Positions 23,436 to 34,290 of a stretch of 64,000 nucleotides of DNA are shown piece by piece (position 1 is the first letter of the stretch; each line of letters begins with the position of its first letter). Below the pieces are notes generated by a model, which ran no database searches, was not told the origin of the DNA, and saw only the letters and a program-made list of their open reading frames with translations. The stretch is taken from positions 92,567,819 to 92,631,818 of the forward strand of contig CM057471.1 in assembly GCA_030035585.1 (NCBI GenBank), given 5' to 3'. This stretch comes from Dugong dugon (lineage: Eukaryota; Chordata; Mammalia; Sirenia; Dugongidae). The position numbers and the translations under genes were made by a program.

Positions 23436-23718
23436 AGGAATAACACAGTGTTTCCTTTTGTTCAGTATGTGTGAATAATTCTTATTTACAAAACTTTTCT
23501 CATCACAGATTAAAGTCTAAATGTATCATGTATAGGATAATTAATCTACTGATAAGATGTTAGATTTTATTGTCCATGACTTTTTTGGAAAATGAAATCA
23601 TGTGCCTCAGTTTTCCATATGTGAAAACGAGTTACTATTGATCAGCTACCCGCAAGAGAGGCTGGGATAGTTGAAGGAACACAGATAAGAATCAAACATT
23701 CCCTCTCTAGTATGGAGC
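23406..23718. other. Anonymous sequence after an A-run
   Basis: (A)24 to 23,429, then about 290 bp without a recognisable feature. Confidence 0.5.
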
Positions 23719-23735
23719 ACTGGACCTGACTTCTT
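23719..23735 (+). repeat. Target-site copy 1 (actggacctgacttctt)
   Basis: Identical 17 bp recurs at 26,290-26,306, and a decayed copy lies at 24,910-24,922. It borders the A-rich tail of the RPL18 retrocopy. Confidence 0.85.
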
Positions 23736-24909
23736 CTTTTTCTTTTCTTTTTTGTTCAGCATCCCAAATATTTTTAATAACAGGACAGGATCTGGGTAAG
23801 TTTTTGTAGCCACAGCTTGCTCCATTGACCTCTGGCTCACACAAACTTCTGGCCCTTAGAACAGACGTAAAGTTTGCTGAAATGCCTATACACCTTGTGG
23901 CCCTTGCACCTCAGGGCCATTGCAAGGAGCAGAGAGTTGGATGGTGCCACAGTCATTTGCGGAGTCCAGGGCCAACTGGTCAAAGGTGATGATCTTGATC
24001 TTGCCCCCAGCCTTGAGAACGTGGTTCAGGCCCGGCTGCTCATGCACAGCGCGCACACCTTCAGTTTGAGTACTTCCTGAACCTGCACATCATTATGTTC
24101 CCTATAATCACATCTGTCTTGATTTTCTAGCCAGGAAGCTTTATCTTCCGGATCATCTGGGAAAGGGATAGAGGAGGCTGGTTTGTGCAATTCATGAACA
24201 GCCTCTTTAGCACAACTTGGTTGAATATAGATGTCATGGATTGAATTGTATCCCCCCAAAATATGTATCAACTTGGCTAGGCCATGATTCCTAGTATTGT
24301 GTGATTGTCCACCATTTTGTCATTTGATGTGATTTTTCTATGTGTTGTAAATCCTACCTCTATGATGTTAACGAGACAGGATTAGAGGCAATTATGTTAA
24401 TGAGGCAGCACTCAATCTACAAGATTAGGTTGTGTTTTAAGCTAATCTCTTTTGAGATTTAAAAAAGAGAAGTGAGCGGAGAGACGTGGGGACCTCATAC
24501 ACCAAGAACAAGAGTCAGGAGAATAGCACGTTGTTTGGACCCAGTGTTCCTGTGCTGAGAAGCTCCTTGGCCCGGGAAGATTGATAACAAGGACCTTTTC
24601 CCAGAGCCAACAGAGAGAGAAAGACATCCCCAAAGTTGGCACCCTGAATTCAGACTTCTAGCCTACCAGACTGTGCGAGAATAAACTTCTGTTTGTTAAA
24701 GCTATTCACTTGTGGTATTTCTGTGATAGCAGCACTAGAAAACCAAGACAATAGAGTTGGTTCCTCTGGCCAGAAACCTATACAGCTTGACCTACAGCCT
24801 CAGATTTATGTCCTGACTCTTGGGCTCCTTGTGTTTAACCTTTCAGTCTTTTTTGTGGTGAATGTCGACTCTCATGATGAAGCTTCCTGTTTGACCAGGT
24901 CTGGAAAAG
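23736..24909 (-). pseudogene. RPL18P: RPL18 processed pseudogene, split by an LTR
   Basis: Minus strand. ATG at 24,875-24,873 starts MRVDIHHKKD, and the frame continues with EPKSQDINLRL and VKLYRFLARGTNS, clear remnants of ribosomal protein eL18 of the large ribosomal subunit. After an LTR insertion (24,232-24,750), [14 protein letters not shown] at about 24,090-24,045 is nearly the parental sequence. The end reads into the parental 3' UTR (ttattaaaaatatttgggat) and an A-rich tail at 23,736-23,760. There are no introns, and about 30 bp of 5' UTR are kept, so it is a full-length mRNA copy made by L1 enzymes. Stops (one within the first dozen codons) and frameshifts show it is dead. The flanking 13-bp repeats (23,720-23,732 and 24,910-24,922) agree at 11 positions. 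Confidence 0.9.
24232..24750 (+). mobile_element. MaLR solo LTR with exact 5-bp duplication
   Basis: Begins tgtcatggattgaattgtat and ends ...accaagaca, with ataga on both sides (24,227-24,231 and 24,751-24,755). gagaataaacttctgtttgt near 24,680 holds the polyA signal. The 519-bp length fits an ERVL-MaLR LTR. It lies within the RPL18 pseudogene and so post-dates it. No internal retroviral sequence is present. Confidence 0.92.
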
Positions 24910-24920
24910 CTAGACTTGAC

Positions 24921-26289
24921 TTTTTTTTTCCTTTCAGTTTTTTTTTTTTAATAACTTATTTTATTTTTGTTGTTGTTGAAAATATACACATCAGAACATA
25001 CACCAATTCAATAATTTCTACATGTACCATTTAGTGACATTGATAACATTCTTTAAGTTGTGCAACATTCTGCAGCATGATAGATCACTTTTTGTGTGTG
25101 GCCTTTCTATCCATAATCTTGTAACTCAGCCCAAGTGATTGAGTGGGACTGTGTAGATATGGTAATTGTAGCCGACCAAAGAGATTGGTTGGTTTTGCCA
25201 TCCCACTGGGCTCAAAATGAGCCACCCCAGAGGCAGGAAATAGGGAAGAGCCCACCACCACCAAGGAAGGAGAGACCAGCAGGAGAGACCCGCAGGAGAC
25301 ACCCATAGGAAATGGCGCAGTGGGCTACCTGGCCCACGGAGAGAGAAAGTTGAGTACCTTTGGGCAGAGGCCTAGTGCCAGCAAGAGGTGTGCCTGCGAG
25401 CACAGCTGGGAAGAGGCTGTCCTGATGGAAGAACTGTATCCTGAGTGTTCCTGAGCTTGAATTGTAACTGTTACTTCTCTAATAAACCTCATAATCGTGA
25501 GTATTGTCTGTGAGTTCTGTGTGGCCATTGCAATGAATTATGGAACCCAGCAGAGAAGTAGAGAGTATTGTGGGAGGGATGGTTGGTGTCAGAATTTACG
25601 GTAAAGATGGCAGAGAGAGGAGGCATGTCTGACCCTCATCTCATAGGGATCAGCCTTGGGCTGTTGATCTTGATTCTCCTTTCCCCTGGTGAAGTTAGAG
25701 GAGGTCAGATGCTGTCCCCAAGCCATTTTTACAATTTTCACCCTCCTTTTCCAAATTGTTCTTCCCCTGTTAACATAAACTCACTGTCCCCTAAGCTTCC
25801 TATCAAACGTTTTGAGATGCTGTTGCCAGTGTGGCCCCATACAGATCGCTCTTTAAAAGAGCTCAAAGTAGACATGCTTTACTAACTGAGCTAAACTGTT
25901 GTTTGGTTTAAAGAAGGCTTCAGGGGATATTTTTGGTTTAAGGTTTAAAGATGATTTCAGGGCAGTAGTTTCAGTGGTTCATCCAGCCTCCATGACTCCA
26001 GAAAGTCTGGATTCCATGAGAATTTGATATTCTAGTCTATATCTTTCCCCCTTTTGATCAAGATTCTTCCATAGAATTTTTGATCAAAATGTTCAGTAAT
26101 GGTAGCTGGGCACCATCTAGTTCTTCTAGTTTCATGGCAAAGGATGCAGTTGTTCATGGAGGTGATTAACTACGTATTCCATTTCTGCCTATAGTTTCTG
26201 ACTGTTTTTCCCTCTGTTGCTCCAGGCCAGTAGAGACCAATTATGGTATCTTGGATGACTACTTGCAAGTTTTTAGGACCTCAGGCCCT
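24921..26289 (-). mobile_element. L1 3' end, 5'-truncated, antisense
   Basis: T-rich left end (the polyA tail) at 24,921-24,952, then the afrotherian L1 3' UTR in reverse: caattcaataatttctacat, gttaacataaactcactgtc, ggatatttttggtttaaggt, gtaatggtagctgggcacca. It is interrupted by the LTR at 25,071-25,733 and ends at a sharp 17-bp target copy. No coding part is included. Confidence 0.8.
25071..25733 (+). mobile_element. Solo LTR related to the one at 14,128
   Basis: Interrupts the L1 3' UTR (left part ends tgcaacattc; right part resumes ttttcaccctccttttcc). The right third matches the larger LTR: ctctaataaacctcataatc with a polyA signal, then gtgagttctgtgtggcc and cagcagagaagtagagagta. Ends are only approximate because the duplication is unclear. 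The left part differs from the other copy, so they may be different subfamilies. Confidence 0.55.
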
Positions 26290-26306
26290 ACTGGACCTGA
26301 CTTCTT
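26290..26306 (+). repeat. Target-site copy 3 (actggacctgacttctt)
   Basis: Exact match to 23,719-23,735. It borders the truncated 5' end of the antisense L1. Confidence 0.85.
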
Positions 26307-28865
26307 GATAAGCACATTGTCATCTCTGTGTTATAGCAGAATTATCTTCTCTGGCAACTTATCTCTTTGAATTAACTTAATTCAAAGCAAGGACCGTTCA
26401 CTAGGCATTATCTATATAAGGCAGTGATAACGTTAAGGAGGGATATGGAATATTTGCAGACTGTGATCCCTGATCACAAGGAACTTAAAAATCTAACTGG
26501 GGAGACCAGAATTTCTTAAATGGGATGTATCATTTTTTCCAGGGCCCCATTTATAGAAATTGTGAGTTTAAGGGCAATTCATAAGAAGATAAAGGCCTAC
26601 CTGGCTTTACGAATCTCCGTTTGTTAATTTAACCGTCTTGGCTGGTATTTCCAACCTAGCTCAAAATTACACATTTGGAATGCGCTTTTATAAATCAGAG
26701 GAAAAACTTGTTCTGTTAAGAAGTCTTGAATTAACTTGGAATGCTCTTCTAGGTTGTCTCTTCCCATCACTGTAAGATAGGGTATTATCAAGGTGGTGTC
26801 AGCCTGGCACTATGACCTTTACCCCTGAAATAGAGCTATTTGTTCTGGGAGATTTCCTCCTATCTCTTCTTTGTGAGTTCTCATCGTCTTTTGACATTGA
26901 GATAGTATTCAGCATCAACAGATTAGACAAATCACTAGAATCATACAGAGGAAAGGTGAGCTGGTTTAAAACAAGAGTGCAAGATAGCACTGAGTGGCTT
27001 GTTAATAGATAAGGTAATTCAAGATGCTGAAGGCTATAATATTGTCTAATTCTGAAGCACAATGAAGAAATTCCGAAAATGTAGCTTTGCCTACCCCATT
27101 AGTAAGGAATCCAGGAAAGCACCCCCAATTTTTATTGATGACACCATCAGCAGGAGGCAGTGAGTGGGATTTGCAAAATGGATCAACTAATTACCATTGT
27201 CTGACATTCATTAGGCCCCTTAACCATTTAATGCTAAGTTCTTTTCTCTATAAAATGGAACTAATAAAAATATCCCTCAGAATTCTTCTGAGGACTAAAT
27301 GAGGTAATACATTGAAAAATAAAGGCACTGTAAAATTTTTATATATTTATAAAAATAAAACCACCATATCTGTTGTTCTTATAGTGTACAGAATGTGTAG
27401 AAAAAATTGCAAAAAGTAGAAGAGCACAAAGGCCAATGGCCAAAACTAATAGATGAAAAGGTGGAATTCATATTCATTTACTCAGCCAATGTTTTCCTTG
27501 GAATGGCTATGGACAATGTACCTTGTGCCCATAAATTCTTGACTCTCACGGAGCTTACTGTCTTATAGTAGAATTAATAGAACAGTATGAATAACTGAAA
27601 CCCCAGGTGGAAAGTGACCGATGGCATGAGAAAAATTATGCGCAACAATTTCTAGAGTTCAGAGAAAGCAAGAGATCACTTTTTGCTGAGGCCGTTGGAA
27701 AAGGCTTCGTTCTGAGACTATTTTGTGAGGCTATTTAAAGTGGGCCTCTAATGACCATGGAAAATGTCAAGAGGAGATAGGAGGGCATTCCAAACACGGG
27801 TATGGATGTGAATATTCAGCTCTATTCTAGGTAGAGTTCAGATAGAGACAGTGAATACAGACTCTTTTAAACTCGAAAGAGAACTATGGTTTATGATGGT
27901 AGAAGTAGTTTATGATGGTAGCAGCTGCAAGATTGCTTGTTTGGGAAATCTAGCAATGGTTTCTATGTATCGGGGAAGGAAAGAATGAAGGTGCAAGAAA
28001 AGATGCAAGATATGATAGGAAATAAGAGTAGAGGGGGACCAAGAACATGGGAAATGGATGTCAAAGAATAAAACAAAGATCAAAATAACTTTAGAAAACA
28101 AAGTCAAGTCTATTTGTTTGTCAGGCAGAGAGCACATGTGAAGAAATTCGCAGAGTGGGCGCGGAAGGGGAAATGTGTTATAAAAGGATTTTCATGCTGC
28201 CTATGTTAATTCAGGATTGAAAACCAGCACTCTGGATAGGATGAAATGATTCCTTGGTCTGTACATGGTTGATTAAAACAGTTCATGTTATCCATTGTTC
28301 AGGAAAGAGTCTTTAACTAGGTTTAGAAGGGTCTGGCATCCTAGAGTCATTCAGAGTTCATGGCCCTTTATCAGCTTCAGCTGGTTAGAATCAGTCCTGA
28401 TGAAACACAGCATTCAACTTTAATATCTCCTAGGCAAGTTTTGCTGTAAGCAGAAATGTTACTTTTACATGGATTAGCCAGGGAAAGGATGAGTGAGGTC
28501 ACTTCATATGGAGAGGAGCACGATTTTGGCTTGTTCTTTGCTTTGTCTTTGATTCTGGGCCATTATCTCAGAGTGACCATTGTTAAATTCCATGTGGTAT
28601 CTGTTTTTTAACTCTTTTTAGTCTCTCAAACATGCCCTGTTGTTTTGCACCTCTGGGCTCTCATACACATTGTGCCCTCTGCCTGTAATATCTTCCCACC
28701 ACAAGTCTCATTGTTGAATTTTTACATATCATTCAAGACTCAGTTCTTTCTCTATAAAGCATTCAACATACTCTTTCCTAAAAAACAAACAAAAAAGGAA
28801 TTAGGAGTTGGCCACGCTTTCTTTTTATCACATCTGGCTAGCCTATATTAAGTATAAGGAAGACA
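26307..28865. other. Anonymous sequence with a MIR at 27,200-27,335
   Basis: 27,200-27,335 (ccccttaaccatttaatgct, tctataaaatggaactaata, gaggactaaatgaggtaata) is a diverged forward MIR. 27,450-27,800 resembles old LINE-type sequence I cannot name. A short tandem (gtttatgatggtag, twice) lies at 27,889-27,920. No gene recognised. Confidence 0.45.
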
Positions 28866-29225
28866 GCCTAGCTCAGTGGCTAAGAGCATGAATTTTTTTC
28901 AGTTTGACACATCTGGGTCCAAATCCCAATTCTACCATCACCTTTGATCTTGGACAGGTTATTTGATCTCTCTGAACCTCAGTTTTCTTATCTATAAAAT
29001 GGGGGCAAGGTGTGTAGCTTCGTATGTTAATTTTCTCAACTATAAAACAGGAATAATGCTATTAGTGTTTACCTCACAGGCTTGTTGACAGGATTAAACA
29101 TGTTAATGTGAGTAAAGCAGTCAGAACGATTTTTATTATTTGTATCTAATTCTAAAACCCATGCTATTTTCACCAGTACATACTGTCCACATGAATAGGT
29201 GCTTGATAAATACTTGTTAGTGGAA
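28866..29225 (+). repeat. MIR SINE with duplicated core
   Basis: Head gctcagtggctaagagcatg, ccaaatcccaattctaccat, then ctcagttttcttatctataa. The motif recurs about 55 bp later (ttaattttctcaactataaa) before ggcttgttgacaggattaaa and an L2-like tail tgcttgataaatacttgtta. Confidence 0.75.
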
Positions 29226-30582
29226 AATTATGGTGCTGCTGCTGCTGGTAGTTATTATGGTAGCTGTTTCAGTTGGAACTCAGTCCTGAAGGAGAACATC
29301 AAATACTTTTCTAATGAGAGTATCAGGATATGATCCAATTACCTGATCATAAGCCAAATGTCAAGCTTTTCCAGCTATCCTTTGAGAGCTGCTTTACTGA
29401 AAATGACTGCCCTTTCATTAAACGTACTTTAATGCTATTACAGTTTTTTGATTTTTTTTTTCATTGTCACCTATACTGAGAATTCAAATGGCTATTACTA
29501 GTCCGTAAAATCTGCAGACCATAAATGCTTTGAGGTCTAGTTCTGAGTATTATTCACTTTCTATGAATACCTTAGCACCTAGTCATACCATGGATACAAT
29601 GAGATTAAAATGTGTGATGATGATTTAAGTAAAGAGCTCTAGATATAAAATTCTTAGAATTTTCTCAAAAACATATGATTAGAGAGTGCATAGGGACTTG
29701 GAAAATATACCTTTTCATAAAGGAAATCAAATTTCTTTCATGGTTTTAATAATCATCTCATTTTTTAATAAACCTAAGACCTCAGAAGATGCTCTGTGTC
29801 CCTGTTCAAATGATGAAGTTGCTGCAGAAATTATAACTGATTAAGCTCATTTACAAAATGTATTTGATTTACACTGACTGTGCATGATTTACATGCTAGC
29901 AAAAATGAATTTGCCCATTCTTTGGACAGAAAACGATGAGAATGTGCCAAAATGGGTCTCATCATTATGTGCTGCAAATGTTATGAAAAATCTATGATAG
30001 AAAAGACCTAAAACAACTTTGACTTTGAAATCAAATTTTAAAATAGTATCTCCAGTGTATTTATGAATTCAGTCAAGGAATTTAGGTAAACATTTGTCCA
30101 CCTATTTATTTATTTATTCATTTTTTAACTAGGGTGGTAATATCACACCTCTGTAGTGGGCTGTAGGTTATGGATTATATTTATGCAAACCAGTTGAGAG
30201 TATACTTTCCTAGAATATCATGCCACTGGGAGCTTAAATCTTGTGAGTGATATGGCCAATGTGGCTTTTATGCCTGTGAGATTCACTCACTCCCTTCCTT
30301 GGTCTTCGCTCCTACGTATGTGCGTATCTTCCCTTTTAGGTTCCTACTTCTTCTCACGTATTCTGATTCACCTGGGCATCATTTCCTGTGACATTTGATT
30401 CTTGTTCTTTTCTTGTCTGAACACTCATTTTACTATGATCAAGTTAAACAACTTCTAAGAAAAATATTTGTATACCTAAAGCCATGTCTCATTGGGGTGT
30501 TAATGGCAGTGAAGAACTAGATTGTTAGGTTTTCTTACACTTATTCATGTGCCCGGAACAAGTTCTGAAGTTCCAATGATGC
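29226..30582. other. Anonymous sequence
   Basis: No recognised element or gene across about 1.35 kb. It is among the least repeat-derived stretches of the window. Confidence 0.4.
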
Positions 30583-30870
30583 AGATTTCATTCATTCATT
30601 CATTCATTTATTCAGTCAGTCATTCACCCATCAAATAGTTATTGTTTCATACCCTGTGCCAGGTGTTATTCTGGGCTCCGGAGTCACACTGATAAATGAG
30701 AGAGAGGACGTGTTTTATTCTGGTTAGTTATTTACCTCTAGAGGTCTGTTTCCCCATTAGACTGTGAATATTATGAACGTAGAGACCATATTTATTTTGT
30801 TCTCCCTAATATGTCCTCCTCCTGGTATTGTCACTTAATAAATAATTTGTTGATTGAATGACTGAAGAAT
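30583..30870 (+). repeat. (CATT)n repeat and L2 3' end
   Basis: (cattcatt)n at 30,588-30,625 is followed by ccaggtgttattctgggctc. A diverged L2 tail then runs 30,735-30,870 (tgaatattatgaacgtagag, acttaataaataatttgttg). Confidence 0.6.
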
Positions 30871-31013
30871 TTCTGGAGAATTAGTCAATTTTATAAATTG
30901 TAAAGAACTGAAAAGGGGAAATACCTATTCTGTAAATTATTAGGAAAGGAACAATTTGGGCCCAAAATAAAAAATAATTTTATTTTAATTTGTTAATGAA
31001 TATGTTGCTAGTT

Positions 31014-31208
31014 GGAGTCTCTGGGTTGTGCTAACGGTTAAGTGCTTGGCTGCTAACCTAAAGGTTGGAGGCTTGAGTCCACCCAGAGACGCCTAGGAAG
31101 AAAGGCATGGTGATCAGCTTAGCCATTGAAAACTCTATGGAGCGCAGTTTTAGAACCTGTCACACACATGGGATTGCCATGACTCGGAATCGACCTGACA
31201 GAAACTTT
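31014..31208 (+). repeat. AfroSINE, third subtype
   Basis: Head gtctctgggttgtgctaacg, B-box-like aggttggaggcttgagtcc, middle with gaagaaaggcatggtgatca and gccattgaaaactctatgga, tail gactcggaatcgacctgaca. The middle segment differs from the short subtype and resembles the RTE 5' region. Confidence 0.85.
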
Positions 31209-33661
31209 TTTTAGGCGGCCAGGAAACCCCACGACTATTATCAGTGGAAAATTTAGAAAGAATATTAGAGCTGAGAGTGTCTTAGCAATCAGTTGACAAA
31301 ATTTCTCCCTTTCTAGTGAGGCTAGATTAAAGGGATCACCCAAGGTCCCACAGTTGTCATGCATCAAACTTGGGATTTTAACCCATTTTTTAAGAGTGCT
31401 AAATCTTTGGTCATTCTACTATACTGTGTCACTGTGTGAGGATCACCTCAGGATAGTGTTTCTGTGTTTTACACTTAAGCCTTTAGACAACAAGGGGAAA
31501 TCATATCACCCTAGATAAAGATCTTAATCCTGGAGAGACTTCCAAAAGCAAATCAGGATAATCAATTATGGCAGATGTTGGTTGGCATCACATTTCAGGA
31601 AAAAGTAACTTGAGTTGGCTGAGTCCTAGAGCTTATCCTTGTCCCTTGTGTGAAAACGTTGCATTAAAACGTGTTGGGGCTTTGACATGTGTGGCAACCA
31701 ATCCTCAGAAGAGTGAGTCACACCTCCTCCTACTCTACAACTGTCAGTGCTGGCTTCCAGCTAAAGGTTGGAAACACTGCAGTCACGTGGCTTGGCTTGC
31801 TGGAGGAGAAGAGGCCATGAGCCAGGGGAAGGCACACTAGGAGAAAGTCAGGAAGAGTATGGGACAAGATGAAGGTAAAAATGGAGCCCTAGAGGAGTCT
31901 GACCATTAGAGATGGAATCCAAGGAACAATGAGGCTAATCAGAACATTTTCTAAGACTTACTTGCTTCAACTCCTGCAAAGAGGAAATAGAGATATGATT
32001 TTGAATGTGCTGAGTTGAGAAATAGGGGTTCAGAGTGGGGTTGCATCATCCAAGGGTATTGTGTGGAGACTATTAAAGGCGATGAATGGGGCAGGCAAAC
32101 TGGTCCTAGACAGAGAACTGGGAAGCAAGGTAGAGCTCCTCTCAGGGAGTAGTGCTTTGGGTTGGTTTTCACTAGATGGTACTTTGGGAGTGCCTGGCCA
32201 TTCTCTGTCAGCTGAAGCCAATAAAGACTCATTCCATTTTTACTGCTTGTAGGGTATATTGTTAGGCTACTGTGTCCAGGTCTCAGATTTGTTCTAGGGA
32301 AGAGTTGGGGCTGGGATATTCACACCAAATAGCTGAGACAGGGCTAGGTGGTTGTGGGAACTGATCATACCTCAAATAGTCACCCTGAAACATTTTGTGG
32401 TAAGATTTCCATGGCTACTGATTTATTTGAACATATAAAAGTTATACACAAAGAGAGAAGTTTGTGTATATGCAGAAGCAAGTAGCAATGACAGCTTAAT
32501 TATCATAAAGTTTGGTGGATGGGAGTAATGAAAGAAGAATGAACAACACTTTTAGTATTTACAATTGTTTCCAATGCTTCCTCTGTTCCTTCTCATGCAA
32601 AACATGTGAATAAGTATTCTTTTAATCCTATTTCCAGATGAGGACATTGAGCCTCAGAGTCATACATAATTTCCCAAGGTCATGCAAATAGTGAATCAGG
32701 GACTAAACTCAGGTCTTATCTCAAATTCTTAGTTTTCTCTCTTAGATTATACAACTTCACTACAGTGAAGTCTGGGTATTGTTTTGGGTGATCTTGGCTG
32801 GGACCATGGCTGTCTTTGTTGTTACTATGTCCACAGTGGCTAGTCCAATGCCTGGCACATGGTAGGCACTCGGTATACTTGTTTCCAGGAACAGTAAAAA
32901 CCAAAAGGGATTGAGAAATATGGGTGATGATTTAGTGAGGATGTGAACTTTTTAATGATGTGAGTTAGAGATTTTCCCCAGTAAATGCTACTCCTAGAGA
33001 TAGAGAACCATTTCATCCCCCAATAACGTTGGCTACCTGACCCTGAACTTTTTAGTGAAAATGAGAAAGAAATTACAGTTAAAATGGGAACCTAACCCAG
33101 AGTTCAACTAGTACTGTCCTCAAATTTTGTATTAAACCTTAGCCAATATTAAACAATATCATGGATCAACATTATCCTTCATACTTTAAAAACTGCTATT
33201 AGAGAACATCTATCAGCCCATATAATATTTTTGGTTTTTGCCTCGTTCCCCTGTCCCAGAGAAATGGAGTTATAGCTTTATTGATTCACTAACACCTTTC
33301 TCCCACTTTGTTTGCATTAAATTTTCCTTAATATTATTATATAATAATATATAAATATTTTTGGCATTTTAAAGTTGTTCTAACTACATTGAAGTCTCTT
33401 TGGGAAAAAGAAGCCTATTTCCTGCTTCTTCCATTTCTCCCACAATTCTGAGTACAATGCTAAACCATTAATTGGCTCTTAATAAGTACCTGCTGATAAT
33501 TTTCTGAAAAGACAGTATATTATTCTCCTTAGTTTTGTTTTTGTCTGTTACTGCATAATAAAAGTTGTACATAGAAATATATAAGAGTTGCCTTAGGAGT
33601 GTAACTTTCCCTGTAGTGGGAAGAACTTGTTTTAGTAACATTCACAACTAAGTTTTCATCA
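31209..33661. other. Mostly anonymous; two MIRs
   Basis: Reverse MIRs are likely at 31,310-31,440 (gatcacccaaggtcccacag) and 32,600-32,755 (tttccagatgaggacattga, tttcccaaggtcatgcaaat). AT-rich simple sequence lies at 33,330-33,362. No gene recognised; the 90-codon frame at 31,568 lacks family resemblance. Confidence 0.5.
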
Positions 33662-34290
33662 TAACCCAGCTGTAGGTAAGTTTTATAAAACTTGGAGCTT
33701 CAGTGTTTCTTTTATTGTGCTTTTATTTTCTTTTATCATGTTAGGTGAAAGTTTACAGAGCAAATTAGTTTCTCATTCAAAAATTTATACACAGATTGTT
33801 TCATGACATTGGTTGCTATTCTTGCAATGTGTCTGCACTCTCCCGCCTTCCATGCTGGGTTCCCCTTTTCTGTTTGTCCAGTTTTCCCACCCCTTCCTGC
33901 CTTCTCATCTTTGCATTTGGGCAGGTTTTGCCCATTTGGCCTCGTAGACTTGATTGAACTAAGAAGCATGTTCCTCACATGTGTTATTATTTGTTTTATA
34001 GTCCTGTCTAATCTTTGGTCAAAATGTGGACTTGAGGAGTGGCTTCAGTTCTGAGTTATCAGGGTATCTGGGGGCCATAGTCTCGGGGGTTCCTTCAGTC
34101 TCTGTCAGATCGGTGAGTCTGGTCTTTTTTGTGAATTTGAATTTTGTTCTCCATTAACCTCAGTGTTTTTATTTGTGAATGGGAATAATTATTCCTATCT
34201 CATAGGATAATCATAATAATGAAATGAACTAATAGATCTGAAACCACTAAGTATTGCATAAAAGCATTTCACTCTCCTTCTCCACCCTTA
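33662..34290 (+). repeat. MIR SINE split by an L1 insertion
   Basis: Left part 33,662-33,708 (ttcagtgttt at its end) and right part from 34,159 (ctcagtgtttttatttgtga, atgggaataattattcctat, ataatgaaatgaactaatag) together give one forward MIR. The repeated tcagtgttt is the likely target duplication. Confidence 0.65.
33709..34158 (-). mobile_element. L1 3' end, 5'-truncated, antisense
   Basis: Reverse copy of the same 3' UTR as the full-length L1 here: aggtgaaagtttacagagca, ctgggggccatagtctcggg, tctgtcagatcggtgagtct. 450 bp long, inserted in a MIR. Confidence 0.85.

Noticed and set aside
23736-24909. Functional RPL18 gene or intron-containing copy
   Set aside because: No introns, A-rich tail, stops, frameshifts and an LTR in the middle.
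23719-26306. Single chimeric L1-RPL18 insertion
   Set aside because: Would give outer duplications only; the decayed third target copy between the parts favours two events. Not fully excluded.
30583-30625. CRISPR-like array or satellite
   Set aside because: Only a short (CATT)n microsatellite. No spaced repeats of CRISPR type exist in the window, and the genome is mammalian.
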